Shown: positions 1 through 7,599 of the stretch, in pieces | How the letters are laid out: each line of letters begins with the position of its first letter | Position numbering within the stretch: the first letter of the stretch is position 1 | Source: SIG291 sp045543455 | Lineage (GTDB): Bacteria; Bacillota; Clostridia; Lachnospirales; Lachnospiraceae | Direction: 5' to 3' | DNA: 53,159 nucleotides | Assembly: GCA_045543455.1 (NCBI GenBank) | Contig: JAZQMK010000033.1 | Location: forward strand, 1 to 53,159 | Translations under genes and position numbers: made by a program | Notes under the pieces: model-generated | The model's database searches: none | Seen by the model: the letters and a program-made list of their open reading frames with translations, nothing else | Told to the model about the DNA's origin: nothing

Positions 1-941
1 CTCCTAAGCTCATTATAAACAATATTCTCCATAATGTGTGTCTCTTCAATTTGACGAAAACCTAATCTGGCATTACGAAGTCCAACATCTTCGAAATAGT
101 ACTTCAAAGGTGTTCCGATATATTTTCTACCCTTTACATTATAACGATTTGCTTTGTTGATCACAAAAGCATCCTCCAAATATTCAATGTACTGTCTGAT
201 TGTATTACCGCTGATACTTGACTGTACTACGCTTCTAAAAGTCGCTTCAATCTTGGGTACATTGGTAAGTGAACCGATTGCTGACGCAAGAATATTCACC
301 AAATCCTCTAACTCCTGCGTTTTGTCGATTCGATGTCTTTCAATAATATCTATCAAATACGTTTCTTCAAACAACTTGGTTAAATAATTAATCTTTTGTT
401 CCTCTGTCTTCATAGTTACAGTAAGTGGTAAACCTCCGTAAATAACATACTCTGCCCAGCCATGATAGATATCACCTTCATATACCTGCATGAACTCTTT
501 AAAAGTTAACGGGTAAATATGAATCTCATCACCCCTGCCTCTAAATTCCGTAATAACATCTTTTGAAAGAAATTTAGAGTTACTTCCGGTTACATACACA
601 TCCACATTCTTAATATGCAGCAGGGAATTCAACACTTCTTCAAAGTCTTCCAACAACTGCACTTCGTCCAATAACACATAATACTGTCCTTCATCCGTAA
701 TACAGGATTCTATAAAATCTAAAATCGTATCCGGATTACGATACTTTTTATCTTTTCGTTGGTCCAACTCAATAGAAATGATATGCTTTTCATCTACACC
801 TTGCTCCAACAGATAGTTTTTAAAAATAGTAAAAATCAAATATGATTTTCCGCATCTTCTGATTCCGGTCACCACTTTAATCATTCCGTTATGCATTCTG
901 TTAATTAAATCATTTAAATATTTATCTCTTTTTATGTTCAT
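1..941 (-). CDS. AAA ATPase with DUF4143-type C-terminus (3' end outside window)
   Basis: The reading frame starts at ATG 941 behind a GAGGAG ribosome binding site and runs off the left edge of the window. The protein begins MNIKRDKYLNDLINRMHNG, followed by a Walker A motif, VTGIRRCGKS, at about residues 25-34. A Walker B-like YYVLLDEVQLL lies near residue 88 and a sensor-like VTGSNSKFL near residue 115. The region after about residue 180 resembles the C-terminal domain (DUF4143) of archaeal/bacterial AAA ATPases often found in many copies per anaerobe genome. The role of the family is poorly known; DNA binding and toxin-antitoxin-like or defence roles have been proposed. The promoter has an unusual repeat arrangement (separate entry). 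A broken relative lies at 4898-5074. Confidence 0.85.
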   Translation of the reverse strand, partial: MNIKRDKYLNDLINRMHNGMIKVVTGIRRCGKSYLIFTIFKNYLLEQGVDEKHIISIELDQRKDKKYRNPDTILDFIESCITDEGQYYVLLDEVQLLEDFEEVLNSLLHIKNVDVYVTGSNSKFLSKDVITEFRGRGDEIHIYPLTFKEFMQVYEGDIYHGWAEYVIYGGLPLTVTMKTEEQKINYLTKLFEETYLIDIIERHRIDKTQELEDLVNILASAIGSLTNVPKIEATFRSVVQSSISGNTIRQYIEYLEDAFVINKANRYNVKGRKYIGTPLKYYFEDVGLRNARLGFRQIEETHIMENIVYNELR

Positions 942-952
942 GACAAACTCCT

Positions 953-1068
953 CATTGAATATTTTTGACACTAATGACAATTTTGTTCAAAATTATTATA
1001 CACCCGAAGGTGTATTTAATCAATTGTATATTGAATATTTTTGACACTTATGACAAAAATATTCAATG
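953..1068 (-). promoter_or_regulatory. Promoter of the ATPase gene with palindromic spacer and flanking direct repeats
   Basis: On the minus strand TTGATT (1023-1018), a 17-base spacer and TATAAT (1000-995) form a good vegetative promoter. An inverted repeat TACACC-TTCG-GGTGTA (1014-999) fills most of the spacer and touches the -10 box, as expected for a repressor operator. Two near-identical direct repeats containing GTGTCAAAAATATTCAAT flank the promoter: one upstream (about 1056-1031) and one between promoter and ribosome binding site (about 977-953). A third copy lies at 4864-4890. The 942-1286 stretch otherwise holds only the small relic at 1212-1259. Confidence 0.6.
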
Positions 1069-1211
1069 TGTTTTTTTAATAAAAATGGCATCCAGGCAGT
1101 AATATTTGCCGGAACGCCATCTATGAGTTTGAGCTCTATTTAATTTTTTCTTCCTGCAAAAGTGGTAAATTCACCTCGTTTGTGCTGGTAACGCCCATTT
1201 TATAAGCTTTT

Positions 1212-1259
1212 TTAAATCTGAAAAATACTGCCATGGCACACGAAAAGTACTTTTATCAT
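1212..1259 (-). pseudogene. 5' relic of a low-molecular-weight protein tyrosine phosphatase gene
   Basis: Directly after the helicase stop codon there is an AGAAGGAG ribosome binding site and an ATG opening MIKVLFVCHGSI, then FQI and a stop. MIKVLFVCHGNI is the typical start of low-molecular-weight phosphotyrosine phosphatases, whose P-loop is CxxxxxRS. Here the frame ends before the catalytic arginine, so no enzyme can be made. The next ~100 bases down to 1120 contain only short open stretches. This looks like the 5' end of a gene whose remainder has been deleted or scrambled. Confidence 0.5.
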
Positions 1260-1286
1260 AGTTATCAAACTCCTTCTACCTTCCTA

Positions 1287-4283
1287 CTACTTAACCGTCA
1301 TAAAATATTTTTCCAATATAGCCTTTATATGCTGATACCTTCTGGCGTATGAATTTTCGACACGAATCAATTCAAATTTGTGCTGTCTACAAATCTCTGC
1401 TTTTCTTCTATCACGTTCTTTTACAATTTCATCCTCAATATGTTCGCGACCATCAAGCTCTATTGCTAAAATTGGAATTTCCATTTTTTGATACTTTTCA
1501 TATACAACAAAATCAAATCGACCTGTATAAAACAAAGCATTATACTCTTCGGTATCTTGAAATACATGAGATATACCTACTTCTTTACGAACGACACACT
1601 TCTGATTTGTATTCAATACATTATCTAACGCATGATTTAACGTTTCAAAAAATGCAGTCTCTGTTTCAGTACTATAAGGCTTAACACCTAGCGCTCTTGA
1701 TGAAGTTTCTCTTGGTGTAACCTGGCATTTTCCTTGCGTTTTTATGTAATTAACTAATTCATATAAATCATCATCAGTATGGTCGTGCAATCTTTCCAAC
1801 TCCTTATCACTACCTACAACTACCAGTTTTTCCTTCGCTCTAGATGTTGCAACATTAATCAATTCCTTGTTGTTTTTAAGCCATCCATAAGTAGCCTTTC
1901 CAGTTTTATCAGTTAACGAAAGCGAAAATAATATCACATCCTTTTCGTCGCCTTGGAACGCATGAACCGTACCGCAACCAACATTGGTTATCCCCTTTTC
2001 TTTGAGCATATTATCAATTAATTGCTTTTGATTAACAAACGGGGTGATAACACCTATAGATTTATCTTTATTCAGCCTAGCAAATTCAACTATCTCTTCC
2101 GCTTCATATGGTGCGGTATTTTTATAATTAGTTGTGTTATTTGCAACATTAACAAACACAAGTGGATTTTTCTCATTACTTTGTGTTTCAACAATAAGCT
2201 TATTATTATAATACTTTTTGTTATTAAAATTAATGATGTCCTTATGACAACGATAATGTCTACTCAACAAAATTTCACCACTAACAGCATCACTTGCTAA
2301 AAATGTCTTATAAATAGAATTCTTAACATAGTCATATTCATCCGTAATGTTATATATTTTCCTGAGTTTTGCATTATCCAAACTATCTAACAAAATAACA
2401 GGATTCAACTGCTGTGGGTCACCAACCAACATCAAATTATTTCCTCTTAATATCGGAACTAATGATGTCGCAATGTTCCCCTGACTAGCCTCATCCATAA
2501 TCACCATATCAAAATATGTATCCGGTTCACCCAGCTTGTGTGACGATATAGCTGTTGTAGCAATAATTGGAAATATTCTTTGAAACTTCTTTAGATTTTC
2601 AGGTTTCTTTATGTATTCATTGAATTTCTTTACCTTTTCACCTGCATCACCATGATTAACTATATCCATCAAATCTTGATTTTTAGCTTCCTTTAAACGC
2701 TTGATATACTTTGCAGATGTATAATATAAATACATTTCAAACTCTTTGGCATCCTCCATAACAAGTTTTATCGCCTCTTCATTTGTAACATCGCCAATCT
2801 CTTTTAACTTTTCATTTATTTTAAAAAGCTGAGCACCTTGTAATCCAGCATGCAATGAAAGATGATTATTCGTAGATAATAATTTTTCTATGGTCTCTTT
2901 TCTTTCCAAAAGTTCTAACTTTTCTTCATGATTTTTAAGCAACTGTGAAAGCTTCTTTGTTCTCTCAATCTTATCATTTTTATTTTTATCCAGCGTAGCC
3001 TCAAATATATTCAAATCTTTAGTTCTATTATACAAAGTCTTTATATAATCAAGTGCCTCTAAAACTTTCTCATCATTGCCCAATCTAATAATAGGAAATG
3101 GAATAACATAATTATTCTTGTATTCAATATTCGCTAATTTGTTAAACACACCATCAATCGGATGATTATTATATGATGTAAATAACACAGTTTTTTCATT
3201 AAAAAATGCTGTAATAATCGCATTTACTATAGTATTAGTCTTTCCTGTTCCAGGTGGTCCCTGAATATACGCCAATGGATATTTCATACCATTATGAATG
3301 GCAAGCAATTGGTCAAGATTAATCTGCTTATTCATCAACACGATAGGATAATCCTTCTTTCGCCATACAGGCTTCAACAATTCACCAAAGAAGGCTTTTA
3401 TAGGAGTTGTAACTTTATCTTCCTCATACATCTTATGAATAGCCTTATATTCTTGGTTCAAATCCAAAATAATATCCCTACCAATAGCTATCATATATGG
3501 CATATCATCAACACCTTTAATATGTCTATTAGTAGTTGTTATTTTATCCTTAATTAATTCTATATTTTTTTCAAAATCTTCCAACAAATCATAATCTTCA
3601 GCATCAAGGAACTTACGAACACTTTGCTTGTTGCCATCAATAGAATATTCCGTACATACCGTAATCTCATCATCCTGTTCCAATGTTCTAGCAACCACAT
3701 TTAAATATAATCTTCTATATGCCAATACATACAGTCCTTGCTCAGTATTAATACTCATTACATTAACTGCCAAACTTTTTATTTTGTATGTATTATTCTT
3801 TTTCGTACTGGAATATTGAAAATTCTTTACAATCTCCTTAAATTGCTCGTCACTCAACTTATACTTACCCTTCCACTCACCATCAAAATGATTGATAAGC
3901 GCATAATCCGTCTTATATGGCAATGCATCCAACTTATTGCATTCAATGAGATAATTTAATATTTTCAAATTTGCAACTTTATGAAACATTGACTGATACT
4001 TTATAGGATGCAATTTAATGTCTTCAATAAGTTCAGTATCTGTATCAAAATAAGAGCCCTCTATCACCGATGATGATAGGATTGACTCTACAAATATCTT
4101 TAATTCAGTTGTTGTGTATAGACCTAAATGCAAGCCTATTACACGCATAGACTTATCAATAGGATTAATACTTTTAATCCCAATCCAATACTTAGTTATC
4201 TCTTTTTTGCTATTCTGATACTCAATGCTGAGCCATTTCCTGCTATGAATAGCAGTAAAAATATCACGACATACCGAATTCAT
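1287..4283 (-). CDS. SF1 (Upf1-like) helicase with WYL-like N-terminus and C-terminal DUF2726 nuclease-like domain
   Basis: The product has 998 residues. Residues 1-90 (RKWLSIEYQNSKKEITKYWI) resemble a WYL-type ligand-sensing domain. The helicase core carries Walker A GPPGTGKT near residue 343, Walker B VIMDEASQGN near 597, motif III GDPQQLNP, motif IV SRHYRCH, motif V GTVHAFQGDE and motif VI VATSRAKEK near 813, all superfamily 1 of the Upf1/Dna2 type. Inside the core (about 430-560) is a charged helical insertion. The C-terminal ~120 residues with AIELDGREH and ERDRRKAEICRQ near 943 look like DUF2726, a PD-(D/E)XK-like fold. Single-gene fusions of this kind are common in defence islands, so nucleic-acid processing in defence is plausible but not shown. 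It has its own unit: an intergenic region of 0.8 kb lies upstream. Confidence 0.85.
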   Translation of the reverse strand: MNSVCRDIFTAIHSRKWLSIEYQNSKKEITKYWIGIKSINPIDKSMRVIGLHLGLYTTTELKIFVESILSSSVIEGSYFDTDTELIEDIKLHPIKYQSMFHKVANLKILNYLIECNKLDALPYKTDYALINHFDGEWKGKYKLSDEQFKEIVKNFQYSSTKKNNTYKIKSLAVNVMSINTEQGLYVLAYRRLYLNVVARTLEQDDEITVCTEYSIDGNKQSVRKFLDAEDYDLLEDFEKNIELIKDKITTTNRHIKGVDDMPYMIAIGRDIILDLNQEYKAIHKMYEEDKVTTPIKAFFGELLKPVWRKKDYPIVLMNKQINLDQLLAIHNGMKYPLAYIQGPPGTGKTNTIVNAIITAFFNEKTVLFTSYNNHPIDGVFNKLANIEYKNNYVIPFPIIRLGNDEKVLEALDYIKTLYNRTKDLNIFEATLDKNKNDKIERTKKLSQLLKNHEEKLELLERKETIEKLLSTNNHLSLHAGLQGAQLFKINEKLKEIGDVTNEEAIKLVMEDAKEFEMYLYYTSAKYIKRLKEAKNQDLMDIVNHGDAGEKVKKFNEYIKKPENLKKFQRIFPIIATTAISSHKLGEPDTYFDMVIMDEASQGNIATSLVPILRGNNLMLVGDPQQLNPVILLDSLDNAKLRKIYNITDEYDYVKNSIYKTFLASDAVSGEILLSRHYRCHKDIINFNNKKYYNNKLIVETQSNEKNPLVFVNVANNTTNYKNTAPYEAEEIVEFARLNKDKSIGVITPFVNQKQLIDNMLKEKGITNVGCGTVHAFQGDEKDVILFSLSLTDKTGKATYGWLKNNKELINVATSRAKEKLVVVGSDKELERLHDHTDDDLYELVNYIKTQGKCQVTPRETSSRALGVKPYSTETETAFFETLNHALDNVLNTNQKCVVRKEVGISHVFQDTEEYNALFYTGRFDFVVYEKYQKMEIPILAIELDGREHIEDEIVKERDRRKAEICRQHKFELIRVENSYARRYQHIKAILEKYFMTVK

Positions 4284-4610
4284 GCTTTATCCCCTATGAA
4301 TGTGTTGTTAACAATATTATTTTATAAGGGTATTATATAGGGAAATGTGGGAGAATGCAAGTGGTTGTGGGTATGGGAAGAAAATATGTTGTTCATACTA
4401 TTTTAGTCTCGTTTTTTCTACTTTGCATTCTCTGGAATCAGTGGTTTCTGACAATATAAAATAAACAGCTACTATCTACATAGTAATATTCCACCCGTGC
4501 ACGGACATAATCTGAAACACTGATTGGCAAAGACCTTGTACTGTCATTCTTTTTCTTTACATATTTACCGGATTTTTACCTTTGTTGTACAAGTCATTAA
4601 TTGTACATTT

Positions 4611-4690
4611 TGACATTTCGCTCGAAATGTTAACTTTTTGCTCGAAACTTTGATATTTCGCTCGAATCGTTGACTTTTTGCTCGAAATGT
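4611..4690. repeat. Four head-to-tail 20-bp repeats (TTTCGCTCGAAA-type)
   Basis: Four units of exactly 20 bases follow each other without interruption, starting at 4611, 4631, 4651 and 4671. Each has the form TRAYWTTTYGCTCGAAAYKT. The invariant core GCTCGAA sits at the same place in every unit. Units 1 and 3 contain TTTCGCTCGAA and units 2 and 4 TTTTGCTCGAA, so the array alternates and could also be read as two 40-bp units. There are no unique spacers, so this is not a CRISPR array. Confidence 0.85.
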
Positions 4691-4897
4691 AATTTTTCAC
4701 TTAATTTGAAACAAAAACAGTATTCCCGCAGCAAACACATTTATAATCCCCAGCACATACAAAATTATGAGTTTGGACCCGCGAAATTTTAACTTGATAA
4801 ATCTTTGGTAAAACTGGTTCAAGAATTATTGAACCCCATGATTAATACGGAGTTTTTCCCTTTCATTGAATATTTTTGACACAAATGACACTTTTGC

Positions 4898-5074
4898 TCA
4901 ATTTACACCTAAATCATCCAGTGTTACATACCCTCTATCCGTTCCTTCCATTAGTTTCTAAAGCATCGTTGTCTTACCTACCTGCCTTGATCCCGTAACT
5001 AAGAGAACCGGATATTCCTTCGTCACCTAACTTACTACCTTCTCCAAATTTCTTTTTATATAATTCACATCCCA
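4898..5074 (-). pseudogene. Broken N-terminal fragment of a DUF4143-type AAA ATPase
   Basis: Read on the minus strand from 5074, the translation is NYIKRNLEKVVS, stop, VTKEYPVLLVTGSRQVGKT, TML, stop, KLMEGTDRGYVTLDDL. This matches the start and Walker A region (GxRQVGKT) of the DUF4143 ATPase family, here interrupted by two in-frame stops and cut off after about 55 codons. No start codon or continuation is present. It lies directly behind the metallophosphoesterase stop codon. Confidence 0.75.
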
Positions 5075-5075
5075 C

Positions 5076-5591
5076 CTATTGCATCCCCAAAAACGTCTTA
5101 ACCTGTTCAATGGACACCGGATAGTACCCATTTGCATCCACGCCCACGTCATACCTTAATATTCCTTCATTTTTCTGTTGCAAATTATAAGCTCCCTTGC
5201 TATGAATATGTCCGTGTAGGTGCAATGAACCGCGACGGGATTTCGGCCACTCCATCATAGGATAATGCATAAGCGATATATTTATGCCATTTACCGCTAT
5301 CTCCAAGAAATCATAGATTCCTTCAAATAGCGTTTCATCATACTTTTTATCATGATTGCCCTTACACAAAATCTTATGACCATTCAACTTGCTTATCAGC
5401 TGGTTAACTTCCTCTACAGGCGTTCTGTGGGCAATATCTCCAAGAATGTATACTGTATCATTTTTCTTAACACAAGCATTAAAATTCCTGATTAATGTTT
5501 TATTCATTTCGTCTACTGTTTCAAAGTTTCTCTCACACATATTGATTGCCGCTCTATGACCTAAATGCAAGTCGCTTGTAAACCAAATCAT
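5076..5591 (-). CDS. Calcineurin-like metallophosphoesterase (171 aa)
   Basis: The metallophosphoesterase metal-binding motifs appear in order: SDLHLGH (7-12), LGDIAHR (~50), KGNHDKKY (~78), MHYPMMEW (~109) and LHGHIHSKG (~124). The family uses a two-metal centre to split phosphomono- or diesters. The small single-domain form, close to the YfcE/Lambda phosphatase-like group, has no signal peptide and should be cytosolic. Its start lies one base from the stop of the upstream gene 5593-6153, a second enzyme of the same fold, so the two are co-transcribed. The substrate is unknown. Confidence 0.85.
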   Translation of the reverse strand: MIWFTSDLHLGHRAAINMCERNFETVDEMNKTLIRNFNACVKKNDTVYILGDIAHRTPVEEVNQLISKLNGHKILCKGNHDKKYDETLFEGIYDFLEIAVNGINISLMHYPMMEWPKSRRGSLHLHGHIHSKGAYNLQQKNEGILRYDVGVDANGYYPVSIEQVKTFLGMQ

Positions 5592-5592
5592 T

Positions 5593-6153
5593 TTATCCTC
5601 TCTTTCTTTTTATTGCCTTATCTATTGTTATTCTGTGGATACTTGGGATGTCAGACAATACGCCTTCTTTTATTATTTTTCCAAGGTTTAATGGTGTGTA
5701 TCCACAAACATTTGTTGCCAGATTAATATGCTTGCAATTCTCTTGGTATGGTTCCACGCAGTTGTGGTCATGTCCATGAATGTTCAAGCACCAAGGTAGT
5801 CCGTGCACCGGTTCATGCGAAAGCAATATTTTCTCTGCAATAAAAATAGGTCCCGTATAAATTTCATCAAAATAATCCACATATGCGCCCTTAGCATCAT
5901 GGTTGCCAAGTATTAATATTTTCTTTTCCGCTTTAATTTCCTTTAGGTAATCAGCCTTACCAACATCCCCTAAGCATACAAAGGTATCATTTTTCATAAC
6001 CGTACTATTAATTATTGCTATTTGCTCTTTTGGTGTAAGCCAATTAGGATCTATGAGTTTGCAGTTTTCATCATAGAAATGCAAATCAGACAAAATATAT
6101 ACAGAACCATTTTCGGACCAATGCCTGAAAGGTTCATACAATGTAGGTATCAT
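5593..6153 (-). CDS. Calcineurin-like metallophosphoesterase (186 aa)
   Basis: The motifs SDLHFYDE (~22), LGDVGKAD (~61), LGNHDAKG (~83), LSHEPVHGLPW (~109) and NIHGHDHN (~124) show a complete metallophosphoesterase metal site. It differs clearly from its neighbour outside the motifs, so the pair is not a recent duplication. The C-terminus is a basic tail ending KRKRG. An AAGGAG ribosome binding site precedes ATG 6153. It is the first gene of a two-gene unit, separated from the HIRAN operon by a terminator at 6175-6219. Confidence 0.85.
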   Translation of the reverse strand: MIPTLYEPFRHWSENGSVYILSDLHFYDENCKLIDPNWLTPKEQIAIINSTVMKNDTFVCLGDVGKADYLKEIKAEKKILILGNHDAKGAYVDYFDEIYTGPIFIAEKILLSHEPVHGLPWCLNIHGHDHNCVEPYQENCKHINLATNVCGYTPLNLGKIIKEGVLSDIPSIHRITIDKAIKRKRG

Positions 6154-6174
6154 ATTATTTAGCTCCTTCCTTTT

Positions 6175-6219
6175 TCAAAAATACCGCTCATCCTTGCAAT
6201 CATACAAAGATAAGCGGTA
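6175..6219 (-). terminator. Rho-independent terminator of the CbbX/J/HIRAN operon
   Basis: On the minus strand TACCGCT (6219-6213) pairs with AGCGGTA (6188-6182), followed at once by TTTTTG. It sits about 65 bases after the HIRAN gene stop and isolates that operon from the metallophosphoesterase pair. Confidence 0.75.
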
Positions 6220-6282
6220 CATATAATCATATGTTAATTATACTATATCACATAATTCTTTATCTGTCATTATACCTATAGT

Positions 6283-6711
6283 TTACTCTTCAACCATATA
6301 CACTGAGATTGGAATCCCTCGTTCTGTCGGTGCATTCCTTTGTCTCTTGTCATTCGTCTCTTCACGGGGTGCATCCACAATTGCAACAAATTTTTTACCA
6401 GAATCCATCAAACGTGCAATTGTTTCATTTTTGTAGCGAGTTATATATCCTAGCAAATCGTCTTCTCCATAATAGACTCCTATTGCCCATTCATCAAACT
6501 CATTCTTCGCATCCCTATACAATTTCAGTTCTGTTCCCGCAACCAACTCATCCAGGTTCTTTTCATCTTGCTCACCTTCCACATGAAAATTCATTCCTGC
6601 TATGGCTGTTTCAAGAACTTTTATCTGTACACCTTTTTTCTTAAACACATTTTTCTGAAAAAAGCCAGCTTGTAATGTGTCTTTTTCTTCTTGATACATA
6701 TACTCTGACAT
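6283..6711 (-). CDS. HIRAN-domain protein
   Basis: The protein has 142 residues. From about residue 30 it matches the HIRAN domain: ETAIAGMNFH, then GTELKLYRDAKNEFDEWAI, then LGYITRYKNETIARLMDSGKK. HIRAN domains (named from HIP116/Rad5 N-termini) bind single-stranded or damaged DNA ends, and stand-alone bacterial forms occur beside DNA-processing genes. The N-terminal 25 residues are an unassigned acidic leader. Three bases separate it from the J-domain-like gene upstream, so it is the third gene of a tightly packed operon. It should be cytosolic and may bring DNA or another ligand to the AAA+ ATPase complex; that role is inference. Confidence 0.8.
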   Translation of the reverse strand: MSEYMYQEEKDTLQAGFFQKNVFKKKGVQIKVLETAIAGMNFHVEGEQDEKNLDELVAGTELKLYRDAKNEFDEWAIGVYYGEDDLLGYITRYKNETIARLMDSGKKFVAIVDAPREETNDKRQRNAPTERGIPISVYMVEE

Positions 6712-6714
6712 TCC

Positions 6715-7599
6715 CTACGCTCCTAACATTTCTGTAATTTGTACGTTTAATTCCATTAAACTTTCACTGCATAAATTCATACGACTTTCCAAGGTTTTTA
6801 AATACTCTTTTGTTTTTTCTTCGCTCTGTAAAGTCGCTTTAGCGATAAACGGGAATCTACTCTGAATTTTCTCAATTTCCATCCAAATGCCCTGTTCTCT
6901 CGCTTCGTATTGCTGTTTTGCACTTAATAAAACCCCGTCTTCTTCTAATGGTTCAAAACATTCAAATACTTTGGCTGCCAAAGAATAATCACCCATTAAT
7001 TGTTCAACAATATCTAATGTCTCACCATCATTCTCTTCAGTAGTAATAGGTATTTCAAATGTTAATTCCGCTTCATCTTTTGCGTATAACATTTCGTGTA
7101 CTAATCGCATTTCTTCTACCTGTTGCTTCTGATATGCCATCAATGCTCTCTTATATAACAGCTTCTGAAACTCTGTAAGGTCTTTATGAACCTCTGGATG
7201 AAAATCTCTTACAATCTCTTTATAGAGATTCTGTAATTCCTCTCTCTCCTCATAAGACAGATTACTTTGCAAAGAATCTTTTTTATAGTTTTGATTCAAC
7301 TGCTCTAATTGTTCTTTACGTTCTTCTTCTAATTGCTTTTCTATTGCTTCTAAGTCAACTGGCTCGCGTCTGTTAATAGCAGTCTGTATTAACATTTTCT
7401 TTTTCTCAGCTAAATTAACTTCTAATTCCGCTTTCAAGACCTGTTCCTCATACATACCTATTTTCTGCATATATTCTTCTCTAAGTGCAGGTTCTTCTAT
7501 ATAAAGCAATTTGTCACGTTTCTCTAACGCAACCAGCAGCGCATATTTAATTGCAACTACCTCTTTTTCAAGCCATTTGGAATAAGTTTGCTCTAGCAT
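6715..7599 (-). CDS. Coiled-coil protein with a degenerate J-domain
   Basis: The product (294 residues) is strongly helical and charged throughout. Between about residues 105 and 170 the stretch LQNLYKEIVRDFHPEVHKD, followed by FQKLLYKRALMAYQKQQVEEM, matches helices II-III of a J-domain, with HPE in place of the Hsp70-activating HPD. Similar J-like proteins are frequent in clostridia. Long coiled-coil segments flank it (about 20-100 and 215-290). Its start overlaps the last 7 bases of the AAA+ gene, indicating translational coupling. It is probably a scaffold or adaptor for the AAA+ ATPase; the loss of the exact HPD makes classical DnaK stimulation doubtful. Confidence 0.65.
   Translation of the reverse strand: MLEQTYSKWLEKEVVAIKYALLVALEKRDKLLYIEEPALREEYMQKIGMYEEQVLKAELEVNLAEKKKMLIQTAINRREPVDLEAIEKQLEEERKEQLEQLNQNYKKDSLQSNLSYEEREELQNLYKEIVRDFHPEVHKDLTEFQKLLYKRALMAYQKQQVEEMRLVHEMLYAKDEAELTFEIPITTEENDGETLDIVEQLMGDYSLAAKVFECFEPLEEDGVLLSAKQQYEAREQGIWMEIEKIQSRFPFIAKATLQSEEKTKEYLKTLESRMNLCSESLMELNVQITEMLGA

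Larger units (their letters stand above)
4284..5075. other. Gene-poor intergenic stretch with repeats and relics
   Basis: This 0.8 kb stretch has no intact gene. It holds the upstream region of the helicase gene (4284-4400), a stop-bounded minus-strand open stretch of about 45 codons around 4430-4560 without a good start, four 20-bp repeats (4611-4690), and a short minus-strand open stretch ending near 4712 that encodes a hydrophobic segment (LIILYVLGIINVFAAGILFL) and could be the tail of a lost membrane protein. A small inverted repeat GGTTCAA-N6-TTGAACC lies near 4818-4837, and one copy (4864-4890) of the repeat found at the ATPase promoter follows. The broken ATPase is at 4898-5074. Confidence 0.6.

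Noticed and set aside
4611..4690. CRISPR-like direct repeats
   Set aside because: The four 20-base units are contiguous with no unique spacers, and no cas gene is in the window.
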